Shown here in pieces: positions 41,748-51,177 of a stretch of DNA of 64,000 nucleotides; positions within the stretch are counted from its first letter, which is position 1; the number at the start of each line of letters is the position of its first letter. The position numbers and the translations under genes are program-made. Origin of the DNA: Rhizobium sp. SL86 (lineage in GTDB: Bacteria > Pseudomonadota > Alphaproteobacteria > Rhizobiales > Rhizobiaceae). A model generated the notes under the pieces. The model ran no database searches and was not told the DNA's origin. It saw nothing but the letters and a program-made list of their open reading frames with translations. The stretch lies in the NCBI RefSeq assembly GCF_026672545.1, contig NZ_JAPPRJ010000002.1, positions 1,067,001 to 1,131,000 on the forward strand, in the 5' to 3' direction.

Positions 41748-42676
41748 ACGAGACCCTGCAGGATAGCGCGCTCATCACCGCTCTGATTGCTATGCTGGGC
41801 GGCGCGATCCGCGTCTCCACGCCCTTCATGTTCGTGGCGCTGGGCGAATGCCTGACCGAAAAATCCGGCCGCATCAATCTCGGCCTCGAAGGCAGTCTGG
41901 TGCTGGGCGCCATGGTGGCCTATGCCGGCTCCTTCCTGACCGGCAATCCGTGGGCCGGTGTCTTTTTTGCCGGTTGCGCCGGTCTCGTGCTCGGCGCGCT
42001 GCACGGTTTCATCTGCAAGCTGCCGAGGGTCAACGATATCGCGATCGGCATCGCCTTCATGAGCTTTGGCACCGGTCTCGCCTTCTTTTTCGGCAAACCC
42101 TATATCCAGCCGCAGGCACCGCGGCTTGAGGCGATCCATCTCGGCGACTGGACCGGTGATCCGCGTCTTGCCCAGGCGCTTGAGGTCAACCCGCTCTTCT
42201 TCGTCGGGGTGGCGCTTGCCGTCTTTATGTGGTGGGCCTTCCGCAACACGCGCTGGGGCCTGATCGTGCGTATGACCGGCGACAGCGCGCCGGCGGCCAA
42301 GGCCATGGGTGTCTCCGTCGATCTCGTGCGTTTCATCGCCACCGCCATCGGCGGCTTCATGGCCGGTATCGGTGGCGCTTTCCTCTCGCTCTATTATCCC
42401 GGCTCCTGGAACCAGGGGCTCTCCTCCGGCCAGGGCCTGATGGCGGTTGCGCTCGTGATTTTCGCCCGCTGGGGGCCGCTGCGCTGCATTCTCGCGGCCC
42501 TGCTCTTTGGTGCCGCCGGCGCGCTTGGTCCCTCGCTGCAATCGGTCGGTATTTCCCAGGGCTATTATTTCTTCAACGCCGCCCCCTACATCCTGACGCT
42601 GCTGATCATGATCGCCTCGGCGCGGTCCAAGGTCGCGGCGCGCGAGGCGCCGGGCGAGCTTTCCATCACCAAGTGA
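41744..42676 (+). CDS. ABC transporter permease, BMP/nucleoside type, subunit 2
   Basis: A 310-aa permease, shorter than subunit 1 as is usual in this class (NupQ-like). The hallmark LGECLTEKSGRINLGLEGSLVLGAMVAY is near the N-terminus and RWGPLRCILAALLFGAAGAL near the C-terminus. Start codon overlaps the preceding stop; a 9-bp gap separates it from the biuret hydrolase-like gene. Confidence 0.9.
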   Translation: MNETLQDSALITALIAMLGGAIRVSTPFMFVALGECLTEKSGRINLGLEGSLVLGAMVAYAGSFLTGNPWAGVFFAGCAGLVLGALHGFICKLPRVNDIAIGIAFMSFGTGLAFFFGKPYIQPQAPRLEAIHLGDWTGDPRLAQALEVNPLFFVGVALAVFMWWAFRNTRWGLIVRMTGDSAPAAKAMGVSVDLVRFIATAIGGFMAGIGGAFLSLYYPGSWNQGLSSGQGLMAVALVIFARWGPLRCILAALLFGAAGALGPSLQSVGISQGYYFFNAAPYILTLLIMIASARSKVAAREAPGELSITK

Positions 42677-42685
42677 GGTCATGAC

Positions 42686-43420
42686 ATGAAGTCTCTCGAC
42701 GAACGGATCGAACAGGCGCTCATTCCCGGCGGCACGACGCTTTCCGCCGACCCCTATCCCTGGCCCTTCGACGGCAATTGGGGACCGCACAACACGGCGC
42801 TCGTCGTCATCGACATGCAGACGGATTTCTGCGCGCCGGGCGGTTATGTCGACAGCATGGGTTATGACATCTCACTAACCCGCAAGCCGATCGAACCCAT
42901 CCAGACCGTGCTCGCTGCCATGCGCGCCAAGGGTTATCCGATCATCCACACCCGCGAGGGCCACAAGCCGGATCTATCCGACCTTCCCGCCAACAAGCGC
43001 TGGCGCTCGCAACGCATCGGCGCCGGCATTGGCGACCAGGGGCCGTGTGGACGCATTCTCGTGCGGGGCGAACCGGGCTGGGAGATCATTCCGGAACTGC
43101 AGCCGGAACCGGGCGAGGCCATCATTGACAAACCCGGCAAGGGCACGTTTCTCGCCACCGATTTCGAACTCGTGCTGCAGATGAAGCACATCCGCAACAT
43201 CGTCTTCACCGGTGTCACCACAGATGTCTGCGTGCACACCACCATGCGCGACGCCAATGACCGCGGCTACGAATGCCTGCTGCTGGAGGATTGCTGCGCG
43301 GCAACGAAGGTGGAGAACCACCTGGCCGCTGTCGACATGATCAAGATGCAGGGCGGCGTGTTCGGCGCCGTCTCCAACTCGGTCGATTTCATCAAGGCGC
43401 TGCCGGGAGGCCCATCATGA
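42686..43420 (+). CDS. biuH: Cysteine hydrolase of the isochorismatase family, biuret hydrolase-like
   Basis: A 244-aa hydrolase. The family triad is Asp43 ([11 protein letters not shown]), Lys149 ([10 protein letters not shown]) and Cys182 ([16 protein letters not shown]). Long segments closely resemble the biuret amidohydrolase of Rhizobium leguminosarum, such as DMGYDLS-type [45 protein letters not shown] and GPCGRIL. It would turn biuret into allophanate and ammonia. Allophanate can be taken by AtzF (23286-25085) or the short relative at 47488-48807. It sits inside an ABC-transporter operon with tight junctions on both sides. Confidence 0.82.
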   Translation: MKSLDERIEQALIPGGTTLSADPYPWPFDGNWGPHNTALVVIDMQTDFCAPGGYVDSMGYDISLTRKPIEPIQTVLAAMRAKGYPIIHTREGHKPDLSDLPANKRWRSQRIGAGIGDQGPCGRILVRGEPGWEIIPELQPEPGEAIIDKPGKGTFLATDFELVLQMKHIRNIVFTGVTTDVCVHTTMRDANDRGYECLLLEDCCAATKVENHLAAVDMIKMQGGVFGAVSNSVDFIKALPGGPS

Positions 43421-44958
43421 GCGCGCTGGCGGTTGAGACCGCCTCTCTGAAAAAGGCTCCCTCGCTGTCGGCCATCGGCATGACCAAGACCTTTGGCAGT
43501 TTCACGGCACTTGGCGATGTGTCGATCAATGTCGCCGCCGGCTCCTTCCACGCGCTGCTCGGCGAAAACGGTGCGGGCAAATCCACCCTCGTCAAATGCA
43601 TCATGGGCTTCTATTCCGCCGACAAGGGCCAGGTGATGCTGGATGGCCGCGAGGTGATCATCCGGTCGCCGCGTGATGCGCGCGCCCATGGCATCGGCAT
43701 GGTCTACCAGCATTTCACCCTGGTGCCCTGCCTGACGGCGGCGGAAAACCTGGTCATCTCGCGGGCCGACACCCCCTCGGTCATCAACTGGCCGAAGGAG
43801 CGCAGGCTGCTCGACAGCTTCATGGAAACCATGCCCTTCCGCGTGCCACTCGACACGCAGGTGGCGAGCCTTTCCGCCGGCGAAAAACAAAAGCTGGAAA
43901 TCCTGAAGCTTCTCTACCTCGACCAGCGCTTCATGATCCTCGATGAGCCGACCTCGGTGCTGACGCCGGGCGAGGCGGACGAGATGCTCGGCCTGCTGCA
44001 TGGCATGTGCGACCGGGGCGAGATCACCGTGCTGATGATTTCGCACAAGTTCCGCGAGGTGAAAACCTTCTGCGACCGCTTCTCCGTCCTGCGGCGTGGT
44101 CGGCTGACCGGCGAGGGTGACGCCAAATCCGCGCCTGTCGAGGACATGAGCCGGATGATGATCGGCGACACGGAAGTGCGTGAACGGGCGGCACGAACCG
44201 AACAGATCGACCGGAAGGATGTACTGGAACTGGCCGGCCTCTGCGCCGAGGACGATGCGGGGCTTCCCGCCATCCAGGGCGTCAACCTGAAAATCAAGGG
44301 CGGCGAGATCGTCGGCATTGCCGGCGTCTCCGGCAACGGGCAGAGCGCGCTCGTCGAGGTGCTGGCCGGTCAGCGCCCGCTGACGGATGGTGAGATCACC
44401 ATTCATGGCGAGATCTTCACCCCCAAGCGCGGCAATTTCGATCGCTTCAAGGTCTATGGTCTGCCGGAGGAGCCGCTGAAGAATGCCACCGTGCCGCGCA
44501 TGAGTGTGGCCGAAAACATTGCCTTCCGCACCTTCGACAAGCCTCCGATCACCAGTCTCGGCTGGTGGATGTCGAAAGGCCCGATGCGCAGCCAGGCGGA
44601 GGAACTGATCGCCCGCTACAGGGTGAAGACCACCTCTCCCGACGCACCGATCGAAACTCTGTCCGGCGGCAATGTGCAGCGCGCGGTTCTGGCGCGCGAA
44701 CTCTCCGGCGACGTGGACGTGCTGATCGTCGCAAACCCATGCTTCGGGCTCGATTTCGCCTCGGTCGCGGATATCCGCAGCCAGATCATGGAGGCCCGCA
44801 ACCGCGGTGCCGCCGTGCTGCTGGTCTCGGAAGACCTGGACGAAATCCTCGAACTGGCGGACCGCGTGGCGGTGATGTCCGGCGGCACGATTTCCTATGT
44901 CGCGCCGATCGAAGAGACCGACCGCAACACCATCGGCCAGCACATGGCCGGCCATTGA
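43417..44958 (+). CDS. ABC transporter ATP-binding protein, double ATPase of BMP/nucleoside type
   Basis: A 513-aa protein with two ATPase modules. The first has a complete Walker A (GENGAGKST), Q-loop (MVYQHF), signature [12 protein letters not shown] and Walker B ([10 protein letters not shown]). The second is degenerate as usual: GVSGNGQSA replaces Walker A, but [17 protein letters not shown] and [13 protein letters not shown] remain. This matches NupO/YufO-like ATPases that work with two unequal permeases. Its ATG overlaps the biuH stop (ATGA), coupling import and hydrolysis. Confidence 0.92.
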   Translation: MSALAVETASLKKAPSLSAIGMTKTFGSFTALGDVSINVAAGSFHALLGENGAGKSTLVKCIMGFYSADKGQVMLDGREVIIRSPRDARAHGIGMVYQHFTLVPCLTAAENLVISRADTPSVINWPKERRLLDSFMETMPFRVPLDTQVASLSAGEKQKLEILKLLYLDQRFMILDEPTSVLTPGEADEMLGLLHGMCDRGEITVLMISHKFREVKTFCDRFSVLRRGRLTGEGDAKSAPVEDMSRMMIGDTEVRERAARTEQIDRKDVLELAGLCAEDDAGLPAIQGVNLKIKGGEIVGIAGVSGNGQSALVEVLAGQRPLTDGEITIHGEIFTPKRGNFDRFKVYGLPEEPLKNATVPRMSVAENIAFRTFDKPPITSLGWWMSKGPMRSQAEELIARYRVKTTSPDAPIETLSGGNVQRAVLARELSGDVDVLIVANPCFGLDFASVADIRSQIMEARNRGAAVLLVSEDLDEILELADRVAVMSGGTISYVAPIEETDRNTIGQHMAGH

Positions 44959-44972
44959 GGTGGATGAGCATC

Positions 44973-45656
44973 ATGACCTTTCCCGTTCCCGCCCGCCCCT
45001 ATCCCTTCCCGTTTGTGCCCGGCCGCACGGCACTCGTTGTCATCGACATGCAGCGCGATTTCATCGAGAAGGGCGGTTTCGGCGACAGTCTCGGCAATGA
45101 CGTGACGCGGCTGGAGGCGATCATTCCGACGACGGCAAAACTCATCGATCTGTTCCGCCGCAAGAAATGGCCCGTCGTCCATACCCGCGAGGCGCATCTG
45201 CCGGATCTTTCCGACTGCCCGCCCTCGAAGATCAGCCGCGGCAACGCGCCGCTGAAGATCGGCGAGGAAGGTGCGATGGGAAGGCTTCTGGTGCGCGGCG
45301 AACCCGGTAACCAGATCGTTGATGCGTTGAAGCCGATCATGGGCGAGGTCGTCATCGACAAGCCCGGCAAGGGGATGTTCTGGAATACCGACATCCAGTC
45401 GATCCTCGACAACAAGGGCGTGACGCATCTGGTGTTTGCCGGGGTGACGACAGAGGTCTGCGTGCAGACCTCCATGCGCGAGGCCAATGACCGGGGTTAC
45501 GAATGCCTGCTGGTGGAAGATGCCACTGAAAGCTATTTTGCCGAATTCAAGCGGATGGCGATCGAGATGATCGTCGCGCAAGGCGGCATCGTCGGCTGGG
45601 CGACGCCGTTTGCCGAACTGGAGGCCGCCGTGGCGCGGGATCTGGCCAATGCCTGA
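44973..45656 (+). CDS. Second isochorismatase-family cysteine hydrolase, possible triuret or related ureide hydrolase
   Basis: A 227-aa hydrolase with the full triad: Asp25 ([11 protein letters not shown]), Lys130 ([11 protein letters not shown]) and Cys163 ([16 protein letters not shown]). It is a clear paralogue of the biuret hydrolase-like protein two genes upstream but lacks its [12 protein letters not shown] segment and has [27 protein letters not shown] instead, in the region that should shape substrate choice. Biuret and triuret hydrolases are known as sister enzymes of this family, so triuret is one candidate. An ATG 9 bp upstream (44964) is an alternative start, but it is very close to the ribosome site. 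Confidence 0.78.
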   Translation: MTFPVPARPYPFPFVPGRTALVVIDMQRDFIEKGGFGDSLGNDVTRLEAIIPTTAKLIDLFRRKKWPVVHTREAHLPDLSDCPPSKISRGNAPLKIGEEGAMGRLLVRGEPGNQIVDALKPIMGEVVIDKPGKGMFWNTDIQSILDNKGVTHLVFAGVTTEVCVQTSMREANDRGYECLLVEDATESYFAEFKRMAIEMIVAQGGIVGWATPFAELEAAVARDLANA

Positions 45657-46437
45657 GTTCGAGGAGGGGCAGAGAGGCCGCTGGGCAGGCCGCAATGCAG
45701 GCAAGGATGTTGTGCGCAACCGGATCTGGGCCGCACTTGAGGAGACCGGCGTTGCCATAGGCCCCGCCTGGAGCATGATCCCGAACTTTGTCGGCGCCGA
45801 TGTTGCCGCCTGGCGATTGGCTAGGACCGACGCCTGGAAAAAGGCACGCACGGTCAAGACGAACCCGGACGCACCGCAGATCCCGATCCGGCTGCGTGCG
45901 CTCTACGAGGGCAAGACGGTCTATGCGCCGGTTCCCTACCTGACAAAGGATTTTCCCTATCTCAGGCTTGATCCCAAGAAGCTGGTCGAGAAAGGCATTT
46001 CCTTCGAACTCGCCGCCGTCGCCCAGGGGTTTGTCGAACACGGCGAGCGCATCGGTTTCGAGGATGTCGAGCCGCTGGACTTCTGTGTCGTCGGTTCGGT
46101 CGCGGTCTCGCGCGCTGGCGGCCGTACCGGCAAAGGTGCCGGTTTTGCCGATCTGGAAACGGCGATCTTCCGCGAACTCGGCACCATCAACGACGAGACT
46201 CCCTTGGTCACGACGGTGCATTCCGTGCAGTTGGTCGATGACCACGAGGTGGTGATCGAGCCGCATGACAGCCCGCTCGACATGGTGGCGACCGAGAGCG
46301 AGTTGATCATCACTGGCAATCGCCAGCCAAGGCCCGCGGGTGTCGATTGGGACCGGGTTCGACCGGACCAGTTCGAGACCATACCTTTCCTCACCGAGCT
46401 GAAGACCCGCATGCTCAACCGCAGAAAGACCGGCTGA
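45649..46437 (+). CDS. 5-formyltetrahydrofolate cyclo-ligase-like protein
   Basis: A 262-aa protein of the 5-FCL family (COG0212-like). The N-terminal [17 protein letters not shown] and the substrate/phosphate loop [21 protein letters not shown] correspond to the canonical family blocks. It is longer than folate-salvage 5-FCL enzymes (about 190-200 aa), and paralogues of this kind occur in other pathways. Its start overlaps the preceding stop by 8 bp and its stop overlaps the next start, so it belongs to the nitrogen operon. What it does there is unknown. Confidence 0.78.
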   Translation: MPEFEEGQRGRWAGRNAGKDVVRNRIWAALEETGVAIGPAWSMIPNFVGADVAAWRLARTDAWKKARTVKTNPDAPQIPIRLRALYEGKTVYAPVPYLTKDFPYLRLDPKKLVEKGISFELAAVAQGFVEHGERIGFEDVEPLDFCVVGSVAVSRAGGRTGKGAGFADLETAIFRELGTINDETPLVTTVHSVQLVDDHEVVIEPHDSPLDMVATESELIITGNRQPRPAGVDWDRVRPDQFETIPFLTELKTRMLNRRKTG

Positions 46438-46811
46438 TGGAGATCGATCATCCCGAAACCAGGGCCGAGGTCGAGGCGATCTTTGCCGCCTACGAGGCAG
46501 CGCTGCTCGCCAATGACAACGCCACATTGCTCTCCATGTTTCTCGACAACGCCGCCACCGTCCGTTACGGGGTAAGCGAAGTGCAACACGGCTATGGCGA
46601 GATCACCGCCTTTCGCAAAAGCCAGGCGCCATTCACGCGTCGGCTGGAGAAAACGGTGATCACCACCTATGGCCGCGATTTCGCCACTGCCTCGACGCTC
46701 TTTCTGCGGCCGGACCTGCCGGGCGAGATCGGCCGGCAGATGCAGACATGGGTCAGGACACCCGATGGCTGGAAGGTTGCGGCAGCCCATGTCAGCATGA
46801 TGCCGGAATAG
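46437..46811 (+). CDS. AtzH/HpxZ-like protein (DUF3225, SnoaL-like fold)
   Basis: A 124-aa protein. Features of the DUF3225 family are clear: IFAAYEAALLANDNATLLSMFLDNAATVRYGVSEVQHGYGEITAFRKSQ and a C-terminal MQTWVRTPDGWKVAAAHVS. Relatives are AtzH, found in s-triazine/cyanurate operons, and HpxZ, found in oxalurate operons; both pathways handle ureide-like amides. A role in handling a carboxylated or unstable intermediate is plausible but unproved. It shares a base with the preceding stop (TGATG). Confidence 0.83.
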   Translation: MEIDHPETRAEVEAIFAAYEAALLANDNATLLSMFLDNAATVRYGVSEVQHGYGEITAFRKSQAPFTRRLEKTVITTYGRDFATASTLFLRPDLPGEIGRQMQTWVRTPDGWKVAAAHVSMMPE

Positions 46812-46840
46812 GGCCGCACACAAAGGAAGACAGGTTTCGC

Positions 46841-47491
46841 GTGCTGAAGAAAACTCCTCGGACCTCGACGGAAGACATCCGCCGCCAACTGGCCGAGCGG
46901 ATCATCAGCAGCGAGCTTGCACCGGGCACCGTGCTGGACGAAACACAGCTGGCGGCCGAGTTCACCGTCTCCCGAACGCCGATCCGTGAAGCACTGAAAC
47001 AACTGGCGGCAAGCGGACTCGTTGACCAGAAACCGCATGCCCGCACGGTGGTCGCCAAACCTGACGAGGACAAGCTCGCCGGCATGTTCGAACTGATGGG
47101 CCATCTGGAAGCGCTCTGCGCTGGGATGAGTGCCCTGCGCATGACCGCACCGGAACGGGACCAGCTCGACACGCTGCACGGTGAAATGGCCGCGATCGTT
47201 TCTGCCGGCGATCGGCAGACCTACATCCAGGCGAATGAACGGTTCCACGGCGCCATCTACCGCGGCAGCCACAACCCGTATCTGGAGGAGATCACGCTCT
47301 CGACGCGCCAGCGCCTGCAACCTTTCCGCCGGGCGCAGTTTTCCACGCTCGGTCGCCTTGCACGCTCGCATGCTGAACACGGGCTGATCCTCGAAGCGAT
47401 CCTGCGCGGCAACCAGATGGAAGCGGAGAGGACGATGCACGCACACATCACACTTGTCGAGGACGCCTATCACCGTCTGGTGGGCAGCTAA
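46841..47491 (+). CDS. GntR-family transcriptional regulator (FCD/FadR subgroup)
   Basis: A 216-aa regulator starting with GTG at 46841 (AAGGAAG upstream). The N-terminal winged helix is DIRRQLAERIISSELAPGTVLDETQLAAEFTVSRTPIREALKQLAASGLV; the rest is an all-helical FCD ligand domain with metal-binding type His and Asp residues (NERFHGAIY, RSHAEH, MHAHITL). It is the last gene of the cluster and overlaps the convergent amidase gene by 4 bp. It probably senses a pathway metabolite and adds substrate-specific control to the sigma-54 promoter. Confidence 0.88.
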   Translation: MLKKTPRTSTEDIRRQLAERIISSELAPGTVLDETQLAAEFTVSRTPIREALKQLAASGLVDQKPHARTVVAKPDEDKLAGMFELMGHLEALCAGMSALRMTAPERDQLDTLHGEMAAIVSAGDRQTYIQANERFHGAIYRGSHNPYLEEITLSTRQRLQPFRRAQFSTLGRLARSHAEHGLILEAILRGNQMEAERTMHAHITLVEDAYHRLVGS

Positions 47492-48807
47492 CGGGCGGGA
47501 CGCTTTTCCACCCGCAACGCCAGCGCCGCCAGCAGCCCGTCGTTTCCCGCCGGACCGATGAAGGTGATGCTGGAGGGCAGGCCATCGCTGCGCAGCCCGA
47601 CCGGCAGCGTGATGGCGGCAAGGTCAAGCAGGTTGACGAAATTCGTATAGGTGCCGAGATTGGCGTTATGGGAGAGCGGCTCCTCGGCGATTTCCGAAAT
47701 GCGGTAGAAACGCGGGATAGTGGGGACCGCAAGGCAGTCCAGCGCCTGCAGCACAGGTTCGACCTGGCGTTTCAGCGCCTGCAGCCGGTACATCGCCTCG
47801 AAGGTTTCGACCGCCGTAATGGTTTTTGCCGGGCTGATTATGCTGAAGGTGACGGGCAGAAGAGCCGACGGGTTGCTTTCGATGAAAGAGCGGATGGCCG
47901 CATAACGCTCTGCCACCCAAGGCCCTTCGTAGAGCAGGCGAGCCACCGCATGGAAGGGCTCGAAATCGAGTTCGACAACCTCGAAGCCCAGCGATTGCAG
48001 CATGTCCAGATCGGCTGCAAAGGCGGCTTCTGACACCTGGTCGCCAAAAAACAGCCGCTGCGCGGCGGCCGGCACGCCGACCTTCGGCCGTGGTCTCGGC
48101 TCTTGCAGAACCGGTGGCGGCGCATGCCGGGAAAACGGATCATCCGCATCGTAACCCGCAATCACCTGCAGCACCCGGAAGGCGATGTCGACATCACGCG
48201 AGAAGATCGAGACCGTGTCCAGCGTCCGGCAGGCCGGCACGACACCGGTGGATGAGACCAGCCCGAGAGAGGGTTTGAGCCCGACGATGCCATTCATGCC
48301 GGCCGGGATACGGCCGGACCCGGCGGTATCCGTTCCCAGCGAAAAATCGACAAAACCCCTAGCCACCGCCACAGCGGAGCCAGAACTTGATCCCCCCGGG
48401 ATCAGGTCGGAACGCAGGGCATTCGGCGCGATGCCGAAAGGAGAGCGCACGCCCACCAGTCCGGTTGCGAACTGATCCATGTTGGTCTTGCCGACAAGGA
48501 TCGCCCCGGCCTGTTCCAGGCGCTCCACGACGTTTGCGGAACGTTCGGGCATGTAGGCAAATGTCGGGCAGCCGGCAGTTGTCGGAATTCCCTCAACGTC
48601 GATATTGTCCTTCACGGCAAAGAGCAGCCCGTAGAGTGGTTTGCTCTCTCCCGCTCCGGCCTCCATCCGCTCGGCCTCGGCCAAAGCAAGATCACGCCGT
48701 TTCAGGGCGGTGAAGATCGATCGGCTCCTGAGGTTCTCCAACTGGCCAATGGTATCGGTTGGCAACGCTTGACGAACATAATTCTCTGATCGAACGGCCG
48801 ATGGCAT
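47488..48807 (-). CDS. Short allophanate hydrolase-like amidase
   Basis: A 439-aa amidase-signature protein with Lys66 (AVKDNID), Ser140-142 (GGSSSGSA) and Ser164 (DTAGSGRIP). The sequence is closest to the amidase half of allophanate hydrolase (VEGIPTTAGCPTFAYMPE, MDQFATGL, YEGPWVAERYAAIRSF) and lacks the AtzF C-terminal domain of about 130 residues present in the 599-aa copy at 23286. In AtzF the second domain is not essential for splitting allophanate, so it could act on allophanate or on a related carboxylated ureide. It converges on the biuret-type operon. An in-frame TTG 21 bp upstream is an alternative start. Confidence 0.85.
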   Translation of the reverse strand: MPSAVRSENYVRQALPTDTIGQLENLRSRSIFTALKRRDLALAEAERMEAGAGESKPLYGLLFAVKDNIDVEGIPTTAGCPTFAYMPERSANVVERLEQAGAILVGKTNMDQFATGLVGVRSPFGIAPNALRSDLIPGGSSSGSAVAVARGFVDFSLGTDTAGSGRIPAGMNGIVGLKPSLGLVSSTGVVPACRTLDTVSIFSRDVDIAFRVLQVIAGYDADDPFSRHAPPPVLQEPRPRPKVGVPAAAQRLFFGDQVSEAAFAADLDMLQSLGFEVVELDFEPFHAVARLLYEGPWVAERYAAIRSFIESNPSALLPVTFSIISPAKTITAVETFEAMYRLQALKRQVEPVLQALDCLAVPTIPRFYRISEIAEEPLSHNANLGTYTNFVNLLDLAAITLPVGLRSDGLPSSITFIGPAGNDGLLAALALRVEKRPAR

Positions 48808-48908
48808 GAAGGGAACCTGCGCGCACAAGAGAAGATCGATTTCCAGCTTGCTAAAATAGAGAACTCCGCGAGAAGGGACAGACCCACGCCGACAAAAGTT
48901 TGAGGTCT

Positions 48909-49886
48909 TTACGAACCGAAGCGGGCCAGCGCATCGGCAAAGAGGACCGGATCGACATTGCCGCCAGAACAGACCGCCACCACGGCATCCCCCTTGATCT
49001 CGTCACGCCGGAACAGCGCCGCAGCGAGCGCGACCGCACCGCCGGGTTCCACCACGATCTTCAGCCGCGTGAAGGCAAGAACCATGGCGCGCAGGGCTTC
49101 CTCATCCGTCACCACAAGGCCCGGGCCACAGAGCCTTTTGTTGATCGGAAAGGTGATCCTACCGGGCTCTGTCGTCACGATGGCATCACAGATCGAACCG
49201 CCCTTGGCCGTGTTACGCTCGATGGTGCCGCTCGCCAGCGAGCGCGCCGTGTCGTCAAAATCTGCCGGTTCGGCCGGGCGCACCCGTAGGCCCGGCGCCT
49301 TCGCCTCGAGCGCCAGCGCAACGCCCGCCGTCAAGCCGCCTCCACCGCAGCAGACAAGCACATCGGCCTGATCGATACCTTCCGCCCTTGCCTGTTCGGC
49401 AATTTCGAGCCCCACCGTTCCCTGCCCGGCAATCACCTGCGGTTCATCAAAGGGCTTGATCAGCGTCAGACCGCGCGCGGCGGCAAGTTCGGCACCCAAA
49501 GCATCCCGGTCTTCCGTCAGCCGATCATAAAGGACGACCTCCGCTCCATAGGCCCGGGTGTTGTCGATCTTCACCTGCGGCGCATCGGACGGCATGACGA
49601 TGACCGATGAAATGCCGTGCAGCTTCGCGGCAAGCGCCACGCCTTGCGCATGGTTGCCGGAGGAGAAGGCGATGACGCCACGGGCTCTAACCTCCGCTTC
49701 CAGCGCCGAAACGGCGGACCAGCCGCCACGGAACTTGAAGGAGCCGGTCTTCTGCAGGCATTCCGGCTTCACGAACAGGCGTCGGCCGGCAAGCTCATCG
49801 AGAAACGCAGAGGACAACAGGGGCGTATAGACCGCCCGCGTGCCAAGCCGCTGGCGTGCTGCTTCAATCATCGAAATGTCAGTCAT
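48909..49886 (-). CDS. Threonine dehydratase / serine racemase-like PLP enzyme
   Basis: A 325-aa fold-type II PLP enzyme. The cofactor Lys is in TGSFKFRGGWSAV, the substrate loop is SSGNHAQG, and the phosphate-binding Gly loop is CCGGGGLTAG. This single-domain form, without an ACT regulatory domain, matches catabolic threonine/serine dehydratases and hydroxyaspartate ammonia-lyase or serine racemase relatives. It would release ammonia from a hydroxy-amino acid. The ATG at 49886 has only a weak ribosome site; a longer frame upstream lacks family sequence. Confidence 0.85.
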   Translation of the reverse strand: MTDISMIEAARQRLGTRAVYTPLLSSAFLDELAGRRLFVKPECLQKTGSFKFRGGWSAVSALEAEVRARGVIAFSSGNHAQGVALAAKLHGISSVIVMPSDAPQVKIDNTRAYGAEVVLYDRLTEDRDALGAELAAARGLTLIKPFDEPQVIAGQGTVGLEIAEQARAEGIDQADVLVCCGGGGLTAGVALALEAKAPGLRVRPAEPADFDDTARSLASGTIERNTAKGGSICDAIVTTEPGRITFPINKRLCGPGLVVTDEEALRAMVLAFTRLKIVVEPGGAVALAAALFRRDEIKGDAVVAVCSGGNVDPVLFADALARFGS

Positions 49887-50136
49887 GGGAATCACTCGCG
49901 GAGGAAAATTGGGGCGGTGATCCAGCCTAGAGGCTGCCACGCGGGCTGCAAGCCACAATCGACATGCCGGAAAATGGGAGGCAACGCCGCTGACATTGCC
50001 CCCCGGCCGCATCTCCCGGGAAAGGGAAATGATTCGTGTTCGATTTTTGATATCGCTGCTGCTGAAGAGAAATGTGACAAAACGCAAAAAAGACAAGGCG
50101 CGGTGGATCGCATTTTGCCGTTCGCGCCACGCGTGC

Positions 50137-51075
50137 CTACAGGGAAGGTGCCCCGAACACGGACCAGCCGGTCCTGTTGGCGAGCATTTCCAGAGCCAGG
50201 GACCCGACCAGCGAATTGCCGTTCTTGTTCAGGCCCGGCGACCAGACAGCGACCGAAGCACGGCCGGGCGCGACCGCAAGAATGCCGCCTCCGACGCCGC
50301 TTTTGCCGGGAAGGCCGACATGATAGGCGAAATCACCGGATCCATCGTAATGACCGCAGGTCAGCATCAGCGCATTGATGCGCCGTGCCCGCTGGCTCGA
50401 GACAACCGTGTGACCGGTCAGCGGCGTACGGCCATTGCCGGCCAGAAACAGGCCGGCTCTGGCCAGCTGCGTGCAACTCATCGCCAGCGCGCATTGATGG
50501 AAATAGACGCCGAGCACGTGGTCCACCGGATGGTGCAGCTTGCCGTAGGACTTCATGAAGTTCGCCAGGGCGAAATTGCGGAAACCCGTTGCGGTTTCGG
50601 ACTTGGCGACCTCCGGGTCGATGCCGATCGCCGGATCATCGGCCAGATACTGCACGAAACGCACGATTTCGCCGATCGCTTCGCGCGGCGTGTGGCCCGC
50701 CAGAACCAGGTCACTAATGACAATGGCGCCCGCATTGATGAAGGGATTGCGCGGCTTGCCGTGCTCATGCTCCAGCTGAACAATGGAATTGAAGGCCGAT
50801 CCGGACGGTTCGCGTCCGACGCGGTTCCATGTGGTTTCGCCATGTTTGCCGAGTGCCAGCGTCAGGGTGAAGACCTTGGAAATGCTCTGGATCGAGAAGG
50901 GCTCGTCACAATCGCCCGCCTTGAACGCATTGCCTTCCAGATCGACGATGGAGATGCCGAACTTGCCGGGATCAACCCCAGCCAGCTGGGGAATGTAGTC
51001 GGCAACCTTTCCCTCCCCGATCCGGGGAAGCAGCGCCTCGTGAATCTCCTCAACGATCGCCTGAAGGTCCATCAT
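50137..51075 (-). CDS. glsA: Glutaminase
   Basis: A serine-dependent glutaminase of about 312 aa that converts glutamine to glutamate and ammonia. The catalytic Ser-x-x-Lys is in [16 protein letters not shown], and [46 protein letters not shown] and [15 protein letters not shown] are characteristic. The start is placed at 51075 ([11 protein letters not shown]); in-frame ATGs at 51072, 51096 and 51102 are also possible and none has a strong ribosome site. It is a single gene downstream of a MarR gene on the same strand. Confidence 0.92.
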   Translation of the reverse strand: MMDLQAIVEEIHEALLPRIGEGKVADYIPQLAGVDPGKFGISIVDLEGNAFKAGDCDEPFSIQSISKVFTLTLALGKHGETTWNRVGREPSGSAFNSIVQLEHEHGKPRNPFINAGAIVISDLVLAGHTPREAIGEIVRFVQYLADDPAIGIDPEVAKSETATGFRNFALANFMKSYGKLHHPVDHVLGVYFHQCALAMSCTQLARAGLFLAGNGRTPLTGHTVVSSQRARRINALMLTCGHYDGSGDFAYHVGLPGKSGVGGGILAVAPGRASVAVWSPGLNKNGNSLVGSLALEMLANRTGWSVFGAPSL

Positions 51076-51177
51076 GATGTGTCGTCGTCCCGCCATGTTC
51101 ATCAACCGTATCGACCCTTCTCTCGCATTGCGAAAGACTTCGCAAGATCGACTGTGCACTGCACCGGCAACCGGGGT

